Assembly: GCA_038248505.1 (NCBI GenBank) | Contig: JBBRXJ010000088.1 | Span: forward strand, 1-13,510 | Source of the DNA: JBBRXJ01 sp038248505 | Lineage (GTDB): Bacteria; Bacteroidota; Bacteroidia; Bacteroidales; JBBRXJ01 | DNA: 13,510 nucleotides | Reading direction: 5' to 3' | In this document: one piece after another, positions 1-8,391 of the stretch | How the letters are laid out: every line of letters begins with the position of its first letter | How positions within the stretch are numbered: position 1 is the stretch's first letter | Translations under genes and position numbers: made by a program | The notes under the pieces: model-generated | Seen by the model: the letters and a program-made list of their open reading frames with translations, nothing else | Databases searched by the model: none | Told to the model about the DNA's origin: nothing

Positions 1-563
1 CCCCTAATTGGAATTATTAAAAAGACTATCAGAAATAACTGAATAGGAATAGTAAAAACATTTGTATAAGTGAGCCTATGAATTAGTAAGTCCAGCATTT
101 TTTTGAAAAGCCAATAAAAAAAAACAAATAACGAAATACCAATAGCAAATAATAGTACTACATTACTCCATTGAATAGAAGCCATCATTGTTTTGGGCGT
201 TTTTGCATAATCCAGTACAGTGAGATCTAAGCGGTAGCCCCATTGAGAATATAAACCTAAATCAACAATCACAAGAAAAAGTATGAGAATGAGTAGTACA
301 CTAAAATAAATCTTAAATAAAAAACGGAAAAAAGACTTATACTTCTCATAGTAAAATAACATAACAAACATTGGTAACACGAGTAGATACGAAATAAAGG
401 AAACATCCATTATTAATGCATGACAAAACACTTGCATCCATTGATGCGGGCTAAATGCAAGGGAACTCTGATAGAAATAAAGGAGAAAAAGTAAACGAAC
501 AGAATTAAAGAAAATAATCCAAAAGAGGAACATTAAAATAATAAGTGCTACTTTATTTTTCAT
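1..563 (-). CDS. LTA synthase/sulfatase-family membrane protein, N-terminal part (runs off the window)
   Basis: The minus strand is open from the ATG at 563 to the window edge, giving 187 codons with no stop. The product opens MKNKVALIILMFLFW and is very hydrophobic, with about five predicted membrane helices separated by short charged loops. Around residues 105-130 it reads DLGLYSQWGYRLDLTVLDY followed by AKTPKTMMAS. This matches the pattern D-LY--WG-RLD--L-YL--P seen in the membrane half of Bacteroidota LTA-synthase-like sulfatase/phosphoglycerol transferases. Those proteins carry an extracytoplasmic alkaline-phosphatase-fold domain after the helices, which would lie outside this window. 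The known family role is transfer of phosphoglycerol-type groups to envelope polymers or glycans; the substrate here is unknown. The gene starts only 26 nt from a MITE-like element, and a terminator separates it from the upstream susD-like gene, so it probably has its own promoter. Family assignment is by pattern recall of the membrane region alone. Confidence 0.72.
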   Translation of the reverse strand, partial: MKNKVALIILMFLFWIIFFNSVRLLFLLYFYQSSLAFSPHQWMQVFCHALIMDVSFISYLLVLPMFVMLFYYEKYKSFFRFLFKIYFSVLLILILFLVIVDLGLYSQWGYRLDLTVLDYAKTPKTMMASIQWSNVVLLFAIGISLFVFFYWLFKKMLDLLIHRLTYTNVFTIPIQLFLIVFLIIPIR

Positions 564-589
564 TTGAATTTTTTATTTGAATTGCAATT

Positions 590-726
590 CGATTCTGCAC
601 AATCGTGCACCAATTAGATATTTACTGATTTTTAATGAGCGCAAATCTCTATATATTGATGAAAGCAGGACGCTGAGGCATTTTAGTATGAAATTTGTCT
701 TTGATGTATCATTCTGCAGAATCAAT
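590..726. mobile_element. MITE-like element, short copy (copy A)
   Basis: A 137-bp non-coding element closely matching the one at 12912-13152. Its ends are inverted repeats: GATTCTGCACAAT at 591-603 against GATTCTGCAGAAT read on the other strand from 723 (12 of 13 match). The 8-mer TTGCAATT lies directly on both sides (582-589 and 727-734), as expected of a target-site duplication. Exact borders are uncertain by 1-3 bases because the flanks are AT-rich. Compared with the long copy it lacks about 104 bp in the middle, having only GAGGC (675-679) where the other copy has 109 nt. No reading frame of note is present. It sits between the terminator of the susD-like gene and the start codon of the sulfatase-family gene, so it occupies most of that gene's upstream region. 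Confidence 0.75.
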
Positions 727-738
727 TTGCAATTTTAT

Positions 739-771
739 TAAAAACAAAAAAGGCCGTAAAATGCGGCCTTT
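739..771 (-). terminator. Intrinsic terminator of the symporter-susC-susD unit
   Basis: The arms AAAGGCCG (749-756) and CGGCCTTT (764-771) form a perfect 8-bp stem with a 7-nt loop. Read on the minus strand, the stem is followed by a T-rich run (TTTTTGTTTTT). It lies 19 nt past the stop codon of the susD-like gene, the normal place for a factor-independent terminator. On the plus strand the downstream T tract is weaker and no plus-strand gene precedes it. Confidence 0.85.
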
Positions 772-790
772 CATGTTTTTGCAATTAAAA

Positions 791-2509
791 TTATTGTCTA
801 AAATCGGTTTCATTCAATGGTATCATCCACATACCACCTTCAGGACTCATAAGTGATGAATATGGCCATGTAATAGGACTCACATCTTTTCTGTCACCTA
901 CCTTAATATCTTTCTTTAAAGCCATAAGATAACGTAGTCTGTGACCTTCAAAACAAAGTTCACGAATCCATTCACGTTCAATTTCATCCTCCCCAAATGG
1001 ACCAGCAACGGCACCACGTATTGTTTGAATCACACTTAGGTCGGCTGCACCCAAATCACCAATACCCAATTTATTCATTAAAATAGCACGAGTTAAATAC
1101 AATTCAGGCAATCGTATTACTGGCACAGAAGTTGAATTATCAACATCATTCTGATTTGCTCTATAATACTTATTACACCAAATATTTGGACGTTTAACCC
1201 AAGGAAATTTGGTATCAACCATCTCTGTATTAAATGGATTATTTGTATCAGCTGGCCATAATGTAACAAACAATTGCTTGTATCTTTTATCATTGCTTGC
1301 ATCTCCTGTAGGTAGCAAACCTGTATATCCATTAAGTTTAGAAGAATCAACAACTGACGCATCTAGCCATTTAATAAAATCAGAAGTTTGCAGAGACATT
1401 GAATACACATGCCAGGTACAACGGTTTGCGGTCAATTCATTTTTTGATTTTTTATGATTTACAAGCGTATCTGTTAAGCTAGCTGCATATTTATTCCATG
1501 TTAGCAAGGTAGCATCTTTAGGACCCCCTGTTAATTTCGAATCATACACGGCATCCCAAATAACCTCTGTTGATGTTTCAGCACCAATTCTATTAAATGC
1601 CTTTACTGGCTCCGTTTCAATAGAAAAAGGCCAGCTCTGAATTGGGCCCATAGCACTAATACCTGAAATAGCTGAAGTTCCATTGAGTATATCTAATGCT
1701 TTTTGATAATAGCTTGCATCTTCTGCACCCAATGAAAAATAAACACGAGCTAAAATAGTAGCAGCGGCATAACGAGTTGCTCTTGAACGCCCGTAGGCAT
1801 ATTGCGGATGTTGTCCACCCGTATTTAATGGTAAATAAGAGATTGCTTTAATTAGATCTGGAATAATGACTGAGTCATAAATCTTTTTGCCATTAGCATA
1901 TTCGGGGTAGCGGAGTTTCTCTATTTCAAATGTCCATTCTTTTCGATAAGGTAAAACGGCCTGACTAAAAGCAGAGGTACCTGGAGGACAGAATAAAAGG
2001 GATATAGAGTAATAGGAATAGGCTCTCATAAAATACAATTCCCCAATCTGTCTATCCAAATTTGATTGTTCAGTTACACTTAAATTATCAAAGGCATGTT
2101 TTCCATTGGCTACATAATAACGTGAACGGTTATCAACCGCGAAATCGAGCCCATGATTGCAATGATTTATTGCTTTATATGCCCCATTAAAACAGTCGCC
2201 AGTAGTAGTGATACGAGTCTTAACATTTCTATAGTAAACGGGTACTTGTGGCCAATTTTCAGAGGTGCGCGGAATCATATAAATAACATCTGACATGGCT
2301 TCGCTTATTACATTACCCGACATAAAAAAAGCGCCCCCCCAACCACTATAAAAAGCGCCATCATAAGGAGTTGCGATTAACTGCTCAAATTCATTAACTG
2401 ATTGCCAAGGAAATTCAGGTGGATTATCAATTACTAACTCATTTTTTCGGCAAGCCGAAAAAATGCTTAAGGCTAGTAGTGCAATAGATATATTTCTGAT
2501 TGTTTTCAT
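791..2509 (-). CDS. SusD/RagB-family outer-membrane substrate-binding lipoprotein
   Basis: The 572-residue product starts MKTIRNISIALLALSIFSAC, a lipoprotein signal peptide whose lipobox ends at Cys20, so the mature protein should be lipid-anchored at the outer membrane. The length and layout fit the SusD/RagB family. An early helix around residues 156-173 (GELYFMRAYSYYSISLLF) matches the family's E--FLRA-AY motif. The C-terminal signature EREWIRELCFEGHRLRYL at 511-528 corresponds to the R-REL--EG-R--DL block, and the protein ends with the usual IPL-E---R tail (563-572). SusD proteins cap their SusC partner and bind the incoming glycan or peptide on the cell surface. The gene lies 26 nt downstream of its susC-like partner and is closed by a hairpin terminator. 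The ligand cannot be read from the sequence, and no glycoside hydrolase or other enzyme follows in the window. Confidence 0.93.
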   Translation of the reverse strand: MKTIRNISIALLALSIFSACRKNELVIDNPPEFPWQSVNEFEQLIATPYDGAFYSGWGGAFFMSGNVISEAMSDVIYMIPRTSENWPQVPVYYRNVKTRITTTGDCFNGAYKAINHCNHGLDFAVDNRSRYYVANGKHAFDNLSVTEQSNLDRQIGELYFMRAYSYYSISLLFCPPGTSAFSQAVLPYRKEWTFEIEKLRYPEYANGKKIYDSVIIPDLIKAISYLPLNTGGQHPQYAYGRSRATRYAAATILARVYFSLGAEDASYYQKALDILNGTSAISGISAMGPIQSWPFSIETEPVKAFNRIGAETSTEVIWDAVYDSKLTGGPKDATLLTWNKYAASLTDTLVNHKKSKNELTANRCTWHVYSMSLQTSDFIKWLDASVVDSSKLNGYTGLLPTGDASNDKRYKQLFVTLWPADTNNPFNTEMVDTKFPWVKRPNIWCNKYYRANQNDVDNSTSVPVIRLPELYLTRAILMNKLGIGDLGAADLSVIQTIRGAVAGPFGEDEIEREWIRELCFEGHRLRYLMALKKDIKVGDRKDVSPITWPYSSLMSPEGGMWMIPLNETDFRQ

Positions 2510-2535
2510 TTTATTTCTTTTTATTGGTTAAACCA

Positions 2536-5500
2536 TTAAAGTCCTACATTGATACCAAAGCTAAAAATACGTGGTGGAGGTAAAGCACGTTCGCCTGTTT
2601 CGGGATCCCATCCTTTATAATAGGGTGAGAATACGGCAATATTATTTGCACTAGCATAGAAGCGAAGACTCGTTAATTTTAGCTTGTTTTCAACAAAAGA
2701 TTTTGGAAAATTATACCCTACTTCTATTGACTTTAATCGAATAAAATCAGCTTTATATAAATATCTCGATAAAATTGATCCCCCTTCATAACTAAATGTC
2801 ATTGGCCTAGCTTCAGAATACTCAGGATTTATTGAGCCATCAGTATTAAACTTACGCACCACCGTTTTACCATCTGCAGCATAACTAACTGGGTAGGTAT
2901 ATTGCCAAACCAATTCGGGGTATTTTGCATCTTTATTATCAGGAGTCCAGGTCTCATCAATTAGATCCTTCTTGTAATTATATTGTCCATTCCCTCCATT
3001 AACAGCACGTTGTTCAATATAATCGTATTGATAATTTCCGCCAGAGAAGAATATTTTAAAACCAAAATCCAAGCCTTTAATAAACACATTTTCAAACTTA
3101 TTATTTAGTCCCCCAAAGTAAGTTGGCTCTTCGGTTTGATTACTTAAAATGACTTTATTGTTTTCATAATTAGTTTGTGTTGCTGGAATGATATTGCCCG
3201 TTTTAACAATTTTATTTTCATTCTTCCACGCATCCTGATCAATTTCATAAATCATATCTAAACCCGTTTCAGGATCAACCCCTGCCGACTCAGCCAAATA
3301 AAAAGTACCAACGGCTTCACCTGGAATTAAAATTTTAGCTCCATTGATTTTGCGCTTCTCTGCCATTTCAAGGAATTTGTTATTACTATAGGTAAAATTA
3401 AAATCAGTAGTCCATTTGAACTTTGTAATTGGATTATCAATCATAATAGCTGAAATAGAGAACTCAACTCCTGCATTGCGCATACTTCCTACATTTGCCC
3501 AATAGGTAGAAACTGGTGCAGAAGGAGGCATAGCTGTTTCAAGAAGTAAACCTGAAACCAATTGATGATAGAAAGCAACCGATCCTTGAAATTTATTCTT
3601 CTTACCACTCCAATCAATACCAACATCCTTGCTACTGGTAGTCTCCCATGTAATACCCGGATTACCCAAATTTTTCATTAATGTTGCTCCTGCTAAAAAT
3701 TCATCGGTAGCATATAAATCATTTAGTTTATTGTTATACACATTGGCAAATCGTGCGGCATCAATATTTTTATTCCCTGTTTGGCCAAAACTACCTCTTA
3801 ACTTAAACACACTAAACCAAGCAAAATTTTCTCTAAAAAAGCTCTCTTCGCTTAACAACCAACCCAATGAAAAGGCAGCAAAATCAGCAAACTGAGGGTT
3901 TTTTGAACTCCCATCCTCTTGCTTTTTAAATTTTGAGGATCCATCTCTACGGAAGCTTGTTCCAACAATATACTTGTCTTTAAATTTATAATCTAAACGA
4001 CCAAAATACGATCTCAAATAGTCTTCGCCACTTAAATACGCATAAAACTCGCGTGGGTCAAGAGCTGGCGCATTCGGATTACCAACCTCATGATACACCG
4101 TAGTTAAATCTTCTGCAACAATTCGATTTTTATTTGATCGATCAGCCTGATACTCGGTACCAATCGTAAAGTCCACATTATGATACTGACCTATCTTTTT
4201 ATAATAACTCGCATACAGATTGGTATTCATTACCCTTCGGGTATTTGATTCTGATTCAGCCTTACTACCATCTTTGTTAAGATATACTGAGGTCCATTTA
4301 TTATTATTACTTTGAATAAAATCGAAGCCTGACTCTGACCTAATTTTTAAACCACTTAAGACCTTCCATGGTACAGCATATTCTAGAGCAACGCTACTCA
4401 TAGCTCTATATGAAAGTAGCTTATCTAAAGTCATTGTTTCCTTATCCATATTAGCCGGAATATTATAACCTGATAAAGGATTCCAATAGCCTGAAGCATG
4501 ATCTGCATTATGCGTAGGAAACCAAGGTAAGGTACGCGTATAGGCATTACCAAAACTTCCTCCCTGACCATTGCCTCCACGTGGTTGATAATTATCGGTA
4601 TAACCAAAACTTAATTTGGGAGCTATGGTAAAACCTTTAAACAATTGATAGTCGAGATTTACACGACCCGACAAAGAAGTCATATCATTATTTTTAATAA
4701 TACCTTTAATATCTTTGTAATTTAAAGAATAATAAAAGGATCCCTTTTCACCACCACCTGTTGATGAAACATTAAAATCATGATTAACTCCAGTACGTAA
4801 AACCTCTTTAAACCAATCGGTATTATTAGCAAGTGCTTCTTCTCTTGTAATAGGCGCTATTGGATTTAATGCATTGGTTGTAAAAAACTGAGTTACTAAA
4901 CCTGGGTCATATTCAGTCAATCCCGAATTTTCTCTTGCCTTATCTGCAATATTAAAATACTCTTGTGTGTTAGCAAAGCCCATTTTTTCGGGGTTTTTAC
5001 CAATTTGAGAAATACCGGTTGTGTAGCTTAAATTGGTTTTAATCTTATCCTTATTATTCTTACCTGATTTGGTGGTAATAATAATAACCCCATTTGAACC
5101 ACGTGATCCATAAATTGAAGTAGCCTTAGCATCCTTTAAAATCTCCATTGATTCAATATCATTTGAATTAATAAGCGATAAAGGATCTTGACCCGAAGTA
5201 GGATCGCTTACCACGGGCATACCATCAATAATCCACAATGGTTTATTACTTAAACTCACCGAGTGAATACCACGAATTTTAACATCAACAGAAGACCCAG
5301 GCATACCATCAGAACTTTGAACATTTACCCCAGCAGCATTACCTTGTAAGCCCTCTGCAACGGTTGATGTGCTCATTTTAGTTAAATCATCGGCTTTTAC
5401 GGTAGTAACAGCTCCAATAATATCCTTCTTCTTTTGTGATCCATAACCTACTACTTGAAGAACTTCCATTTCAAAAGTTTCAGGTTCCATTGCGAAGGTA

Positions 5501-5769
5501 ATATTTGATTTATCGCCCACCGTAATTTCTACTCCCTTCATTTCAATAAAACTGTATTGGAGTACATCGCCTTTTTTTGCAGTAATGGTATAAGAACCAT
5601 CTACCTCAGTAGCTACACCCATAGTTGTTCCTTTAATGACAACGTTTACACCCGGCAAACCCTGACCATTTTGGTCTTTCACTACTCCAGTAATCGTTTT
5701 CTCCTGAGCCATAAGCGTGGTAGTGGCCATGCTTGCTATCAGAAAAAATAGCGTTAATAGTTTTTTCAT
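2536..5769 (-). CDS. SusC/RagA-family TonB-dependent outer-membrane transporter
   Basis: The frame is open from 5817, but I place the start at the ATG at 5769, which begins MKKLLTLFFLIASM, a normal signal peptide with likely cleavage before Gln22. The upstream 16 codons encode no sensible signal, and a -7 promoter box overlaps the upstream ATG. The mature protein of about 1,056 residues has a carboxypeptidase-D-regulatory-like domain at 24-95 (ITGVVKDQNGQGLPGVNVVI). This is followed by the SusC marker VVGYGSQKKKDIIGAV (106-121), a plug domain at about 120-240 (PLWIIDGMPV at 177-186; SIYGSRGSNGVIIITTKSGK at 218-237), and a long beta-barrel ending FSFGINVGL. There is no STN sensor domain, so it is not the sigma/anti-sigma-signalling type. 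It imports the ligand caught by the adjacent SusD-like protein using TonB-ExbBD energy. The substrate is unknown. Confidence 0.95.
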   Translation of the reverse strand: MKKLLTLFFLIASMATTTLMAQEKTITGVVKDQNGQGLPGVNVVIKGTTMGVATEVDGSYTITAKKGDVLQYSFIEMKGVEITVGDKSNITFAMEPETFEMEVLQVVGYGSQKKKDIIGAVTTVKADDLTKMSTSTVAEGLQGNAAGVNVQSSDGMPGSSVDVKIRGIHSVSLSNKPLWIIDGMPVVSDPTSGQDPLSLINSNDIESMEILKDAKATSIYGSRGSNGVIIITTKSGKNNKDKIKTNLSYTTGISQIGKNPEKMGFANTQEYFNIADKARENSGLTEYDPGLVTQFFTTNALNPIAPITREEALANNTDWFKEVLRTGVNHDFNVSSTGGGEKGSFYYSLNYKDIKGIIKNNDMTSLSGRVNLDYQLFKGFTIAPKLSFGYTDNYQPRGGNGQGGSFGNAYTRTLPWFPTHNADHASGYWNPLSGYNIPANMDKETMTLDKLLSYRAMSSVALEYAVPWKVLSGLKIRSESGFDFIQSNNNKWTSVYLNKDGSKAESESNTRRVMNTNLYASYYKKIGQYHNVDFTIGTEYQADRSNKNRIVAEDLTTVYHEVGNPNAPALDPREFYAYLSGEDYLRSYFGRLDYKFKDKYIVGTSFRRDGSSKFKKQEDGSSKNPQFADFAAFSLGWLLSEESFFRENFAWFSVFKLRGSFGQTGNKNIDAARFANVYNNKLNDLYATDEFLAGATLMKNLGNPGITWETTSSKDVGIDWSGKKNKFQGSVAFYHQLVSGLLLETAMPPSAPVSTYWANVGSMRNAGVEFSISAIMIDNPITKFKWTTDFNFTYSNNKFLEMAEKRKINGAKILIPGEAVGTFYLAESAGVDPETGLDMIYEIDQDAWKNENKIVKTGNIIPATQTNYENNKVILSNQTEEPTYFGGLNNKFENVFIKGLDFGFKIFFSGGNYQYDYIEQRAVNGGNGQYNYKKDLIDETWTPDNKDAKYPELVWQYTYPVSYAADGKTVVRKFNTDGSINPEYSEARPMTFSYEGGSILSRYLYKADFIRLKSIEVGYNFPKSFVENKLKLTSLRFYASANNIAVFSPYYKGWDPETGERALPPPRIFSFGINVGL

Positions 5770-5814
5770 GCTTGTTATTTTTATGGTGTTATTAAATTTA
5801 AACGAAAAAGCAAA

Positions 5815-5822
5815 CAAAATTA
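5815..5822 (-). promoter_or_regulatory. Candidate -7 box for the susC-like gene
   Basis: On the minus strand this reads TAATTTTG, an exact fit to the Bacteroidota -7 consensus TAnnTTTG. It lies 45 nt before the chosen susC start, in the 72-nt gap after the symporter. A TTG (5837-5839) lies upstream but only 14 nt away, shorter than the usual spacing to a -33 element. The match is suggestive rather than firm, and read-through from the symporter gene is equally possible. Confidence 0.4.
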
Positions 5823-5841
5823 ATAATTCTACTATACAATC

Positions 5842-7290
5842 TTACACTTTTTTAGCTTTAATAAGATACAGCCCAATTATAGTCAATAAACCATTAAGTA
5901 TCAATATTTCAAAACTAAAATGATAACCATTAAACCATTGTTCGGAGTGCGTATCTATAATATAGCAAATTAAGGGTGAGAGTATTGCAACATAGGGCAC
6001 CCATTCATCGCGCACCTTCTTTTTACTTAAAATACCAAATGCAAAAAGCCCAAGCAATGGCCCATACGTATAGCCAGCCATAGTAAATAATGCTGAGATA
6101 ACACTTTGGTCATTTATATACCTAAATAGTATGATGATTAAAGCTAATACAAGAGAAATCATAACATGTACAAAGGTACGCGTACGTTTCAGCTTTATCT
6201 CTGAGAATCTATCCGCCTCTAAAATATCAATTGTAAATGAAGTAGTAAGTGCAGTAAGCGCTGAATCCGCACTTGAATATGCTGCGGCTATTAATCCCAA
6301 AATAAACAAAAGAGCCATAATCAATGGCATACCTGATTGTGTAGCTATATAAGGGAAAATATCATCATTTCGTAGTGCCGTAGTAATGCCTGCAGTATTC
6401 AAATACATTAATAAAATAGCACCCAAACTTAAAAACAATAAATTTACGGGTATTAATGCCAAACTAAAAGAATACATATTTTTCTGAGCATCCATTAATG
6501 ATCTGCAACTGAGGTTTTTTTGCATCATATCTTGGTCGAGCCCAGTCATTACAATGCTAATAAAAACACCTGCTAAAAATTGCTTAACAAAATGGCGCGG
6601 GTCATTCCAATCATCAAAGAAAAAAATGCGAGAATGTTCGCTATGCGCAACTTGTTTAATTAAGCTCAGTATGTCAGGCGATATCATGCGACCCACGTAG
6701 ACGAGTGTCATTACGAGTGAAGCCAGAAGGAAAACGGTCTGAATAAGATCAGTCCAAATAACAGTTTTTATACCACCCCTAAAAGTATAAAGCCAAATTA
6801 ATAAAATGGTTACCAATACGGTTATTTCAAAAGAAATACCAAAGGAATCGAAAACTGTAATTTGCAAAACATTAGCAACAATATAAAGACGAAAAGCGGA
6901 GCCAATGGTACGGCTTAATAAAAAGAATGACGCTCCTGTTTTATAGGCCCAAAAGCCATAACGTTCACGTAAATAAACATAAATGGAAGTTAGATTCATT
7001 CGGTAATATAGCGGCAGTAATACGTGTATAATAATAAGATAGCCAAGAAAATATCCGAAGACCATTTGCATATATGAAAACTGACTATCGCGCACCCAAC
7101 CTGGTACTGAAATAAAAGTGACCCCAGAAATTAGAGTTCCAATCATTCCAAAAGCAACAATATACCAAGGCGATTTTTTATTACCTGTAAAGAATGCTTT
7201 ATTACTGGCGTTTTTACTGGTATACCAGCTAATTACCAATAACAATAAGAAATAGATAATAATCAGTATTAAAATAGAATGGCTTTGCAT
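5842..7290 (-). CDS. Sodium:solute symporter (SSS family), substrate unknown
   Basis: The frame is open from 7407, but the ATG at 7290 is the likely start. It gives MQSHSILILIIIYFLLLLVISW, an outward first helix as in the SSS family, whereas the preceding 39 codons look like translated intergenic DNA. The 482-residue product has about 13 membrane helices. Family landmarks include FFTGNKKSPWYIVAFGMIG at 33-51 leading into the first core helix (GTLISGVTFISVPGW), and RGGIKTVIWTDLIQ (171-184). SSADSALTALTTSFTIDIL (339-357) is the helix that supplies the Ser/Thr ligands of the conserved sodium site. It would use the sodium gradient to bring a small solute across the inner membrane; the solute (sugar, sugar acid, amino acid or other) cannot be told from sequence. 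The susC-like gene starts 72 nt downstream, suggesting co-expression with the SusCD pair. It is divergent from recR. Confidence 0.88.
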   Translation of the reverse strand: MQSHSILILIIIYFLLLLVISWYTSKNASNKAFFTGNKKSPWYIVAFGMIGTLISGVTFISVPGWVRDSQFSYMQMVFGYFLGYLIIIHVLLPLYYRMNLTSIYVYLRERYGFWAYKTGASFFLLSRTIGSAFRLYIVANVLQITVFDSFGISFEITVLVTILLIWLYTFRGGIKTVIWTDLIQTVFLLASLVMTLVYVGRMISPDILSLIKQVAHSEHSRIFFFDDWNDPRHFVKQFLAGVFISIVMTGLDQDMMQKNLSCRSLMDAQKNMYSFSLALIPVNLLFLSLGAILLMYLNTAGITTALRNDDIFPYIATQSGMPLIMALLFILGLIAAAYSSADSALTALTTSFTIDILEADRFSEIKLKRTRTFVHVMISLVLALIIILFRYINDQSVISALFTMAGYTYGPLLGLFAFGILSKKKVRDEWVPYVAILSPLICYIIDTHSEQWFNGYHFSFEILILNGLLTIIGLYLIKAKKV

Positions 7291-7421
7291 TTTTAAGATA
7301 TGCTGATTTATTAAATGTAAGAATACGTAATTTATTAATAATTCAGTTCTGCAAAGGAAGACAAAACAGCACACATCTCTCAGTGTACTGATTAACAGAA
7401 TATTCAAAGCTCATTAAATCC

Positions 7422-7438
7422 ATTCATTCCGAATGAAT
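7422..7438. repeat. Short inverted repeat in the divergent promoter region
   Basis: The arms ATTCATT and AATGAAT (7 bp, perfect) flank a CCG centre. It lies just downstream, in the leftward direction, of the candidate symporter promoter box at 7446-7453, where a repressor could act. No regulator gene is nearby, and a 7-bp AT-rich palindrome can arise by chance. Confidence 0.3.
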
Positions 7439-7445
7439 AGGCATT

Positions 7446-7453
7446 CAAATATA
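7446..7453 (-). promoter_or_regulatory. Candidate -7 box for the symporter gene
   Basis: On the minus strand this reads TATATTTG, an exact TAnnTTTG match. It would give a leader of about 150 nt before the start at 7290. A TTTG lies 13 nt upstream (7467-7470 read on the minus strand), closer than the usual -33 spacing. The assignment rests on the single box. Confidence 0.3.
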
Positions 7454-7516
7454 ATTCAAGCATGGACAAACATGTTATTTTCTTATTAAAATACATTGGT
7501 TTGGCGTAATTATAAA

Positions 7517-7529
7517 CTACAATTTGTAG
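7517..7529. repeat. Short inverted repeat CTACAA-T-TTGTAG
   Basis: Perfect 6-bp arms around one base form a compact operator-like palindrome roughly midway in the divergent region. There is no further support; it could be chance in AT-rich DNA. Confidence 0.25.
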
Positions 7530-7719
7530 CTAACAAAAAATATATACAAATAAAAACCCTTGGAGAACTGCCCTCCCATTTAAACACGAATAATTAGTTT
7601 CACGCGCGCTTATATAAATATCGCCACTAGGCTAAAGCACAAATAAGATTAGAATTAAATGCAGCAAAAAAATAAGAATTCAAAGACAAAAAACAGAAAG
7701 AATTATCAGCCCATTTTAC

Positions 7720-7727
7720 TAACTTTG
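7720..7727 (+). promoter_or_regulatory. -7 box for recR
   Basis: TAACTTTG is an exact match to TAnnTTTG, 18 nt before the recR ATG. This implies a leader of roughly ten bases. No clear TTG/TTTG -33 element stands at the expected distance. Confidence 0.5.
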
Positions 7728-7745
7728 TAAAAAAGACGATTAATT

Positions 7746-8363
7746 ATGAACCAATTGCCATCGAAATTACTTGAGTCAGCGGTGAATGAGTTTGCACGTC
7801 TTCCGGGTATTGGTCGTAAAACAGCACTACGTCTTGTGCTTCATTTACTTAGAAAACCAGCAACAGAAGTTCAAGCCTTTAGTGAAGCACTCATTAATTT
7901 ACGTAACGAAGTTGTATACTGTAAGATATGCCACAATTTATCAGATACCGAAATGTGCTCTATCTGCTCCAATCCCAAACGCGATAAAAATCTAATCTGT
8001 ATAGTTGAAAACATAAGAGATGTAATGGCCATTGAAAATACACAACAATACCAAGGCTTATATCATGTTTTGGGAGGTATTATTTCACCCATCAATGGAA
8101 CTGGGCCAAGTGATCTGACCGTTGAGAGCTTATTAAACAAGGTTAAAAACAATTCGATAAAAGAAATAATATTAGCACTAAGCGCTACCATGGAAGGCGA
8201 TACCACAAACTTTTATTTATACCGTAGGCTAAGTGCATTTCCAGTAAAGGTAACATCCATTGCCAAGGGAGTTTCCATAGGTGATGAACTTGAATTTACA
8301 GATGAAATTACTTTAGGTCGCTCTATTATAAACAGAACTATTTTTGAAACAGCTCAATTCTAA
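7746..8363 (+). CDS. recR: Recombination mediator protein RecR
   Basis: At 205 residues the product has standard RecR length and all family modules in order. A helix-hairpin-helix DNA-binding motif (LPGIGRKTALRLVLHLL, 19-35) comes first. A four-cysteine zinc finger follows (C59, C62, C71, C74; CKIC---CSIC). A Toprim fold from about residue 83 contains ICIVENIRDVMAIE and the motif LALSATMEGDTTNFYLYRRL. The C-terminal segment is AKGVSIGDELEFTDEITLGRSI. RecR forms a DNA-clamping ring with RecO and loads RecA onto SSB-coated single-stranded DNA at gaps during recombinational repair. It acts in the cytoplasm. The gene is divergent from the symporter, has its own -7 box, and has no obvious functional tie to its neighbours. 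Confidence 0.98.
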   Translation: MNQLPSKLLESAVNEFARLPGIGRKTALRLVLHLLRKPATEVQAFSEALINLRNEVVYCKICHNLSDTEMCSICSNPKRDKNLICIVENIRDVMAIENTQQYQGLYHVLGGIISPINGTGPSDLTVESLLNKVKNNSIKEIILALSATMEGDTTNFYLYRRLSAFPVKVTSIAKGVSIGDELEFTDEITLGRSIINRTIFETAQF

Positions 8364-8391
8364 CAATTTAACACAAAAATCTAAAAACGCA

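Larger units (their letters stand above)
7291..7745. other. Divergent intergenic region between symporter and recR (455 bp)
   Basis: No convincing gene is present on either strand. The region is strongly AT-rich and must hold the promoters of the symporter (leftward) and recR (rightward). It contains two short imperfect palindromes (7422-7438 and 7517-7529) and TAnnTTTG boxes facing each way (7446-7453 minus, 7720-7727 plus). The upstream extension of the symporter frame (7291-7407) is open but rich in rare-looking Cys/Phe/Leu strings and looks non-coding. Confidence 0.7.

Noticed and set aside
3629..3895. Plus-strand open frame inside the susC-like gene
   Set aside because: It is antisense to a strongly supported coding region and has no recognisable protein features.
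5770..5817. N-terminal extension of the SusC-like frame
   Set aside because: The ATG at 5769 gives a clean signal peptide, and the upstream ATG overlaps a -7 promoter box.
7291..7407. N-terminal extension of the symporter frame
   Set aside because: The extra 39 codons do not fit the family's N terminus; the ATG at 7290 begins a typical first membrane helix.
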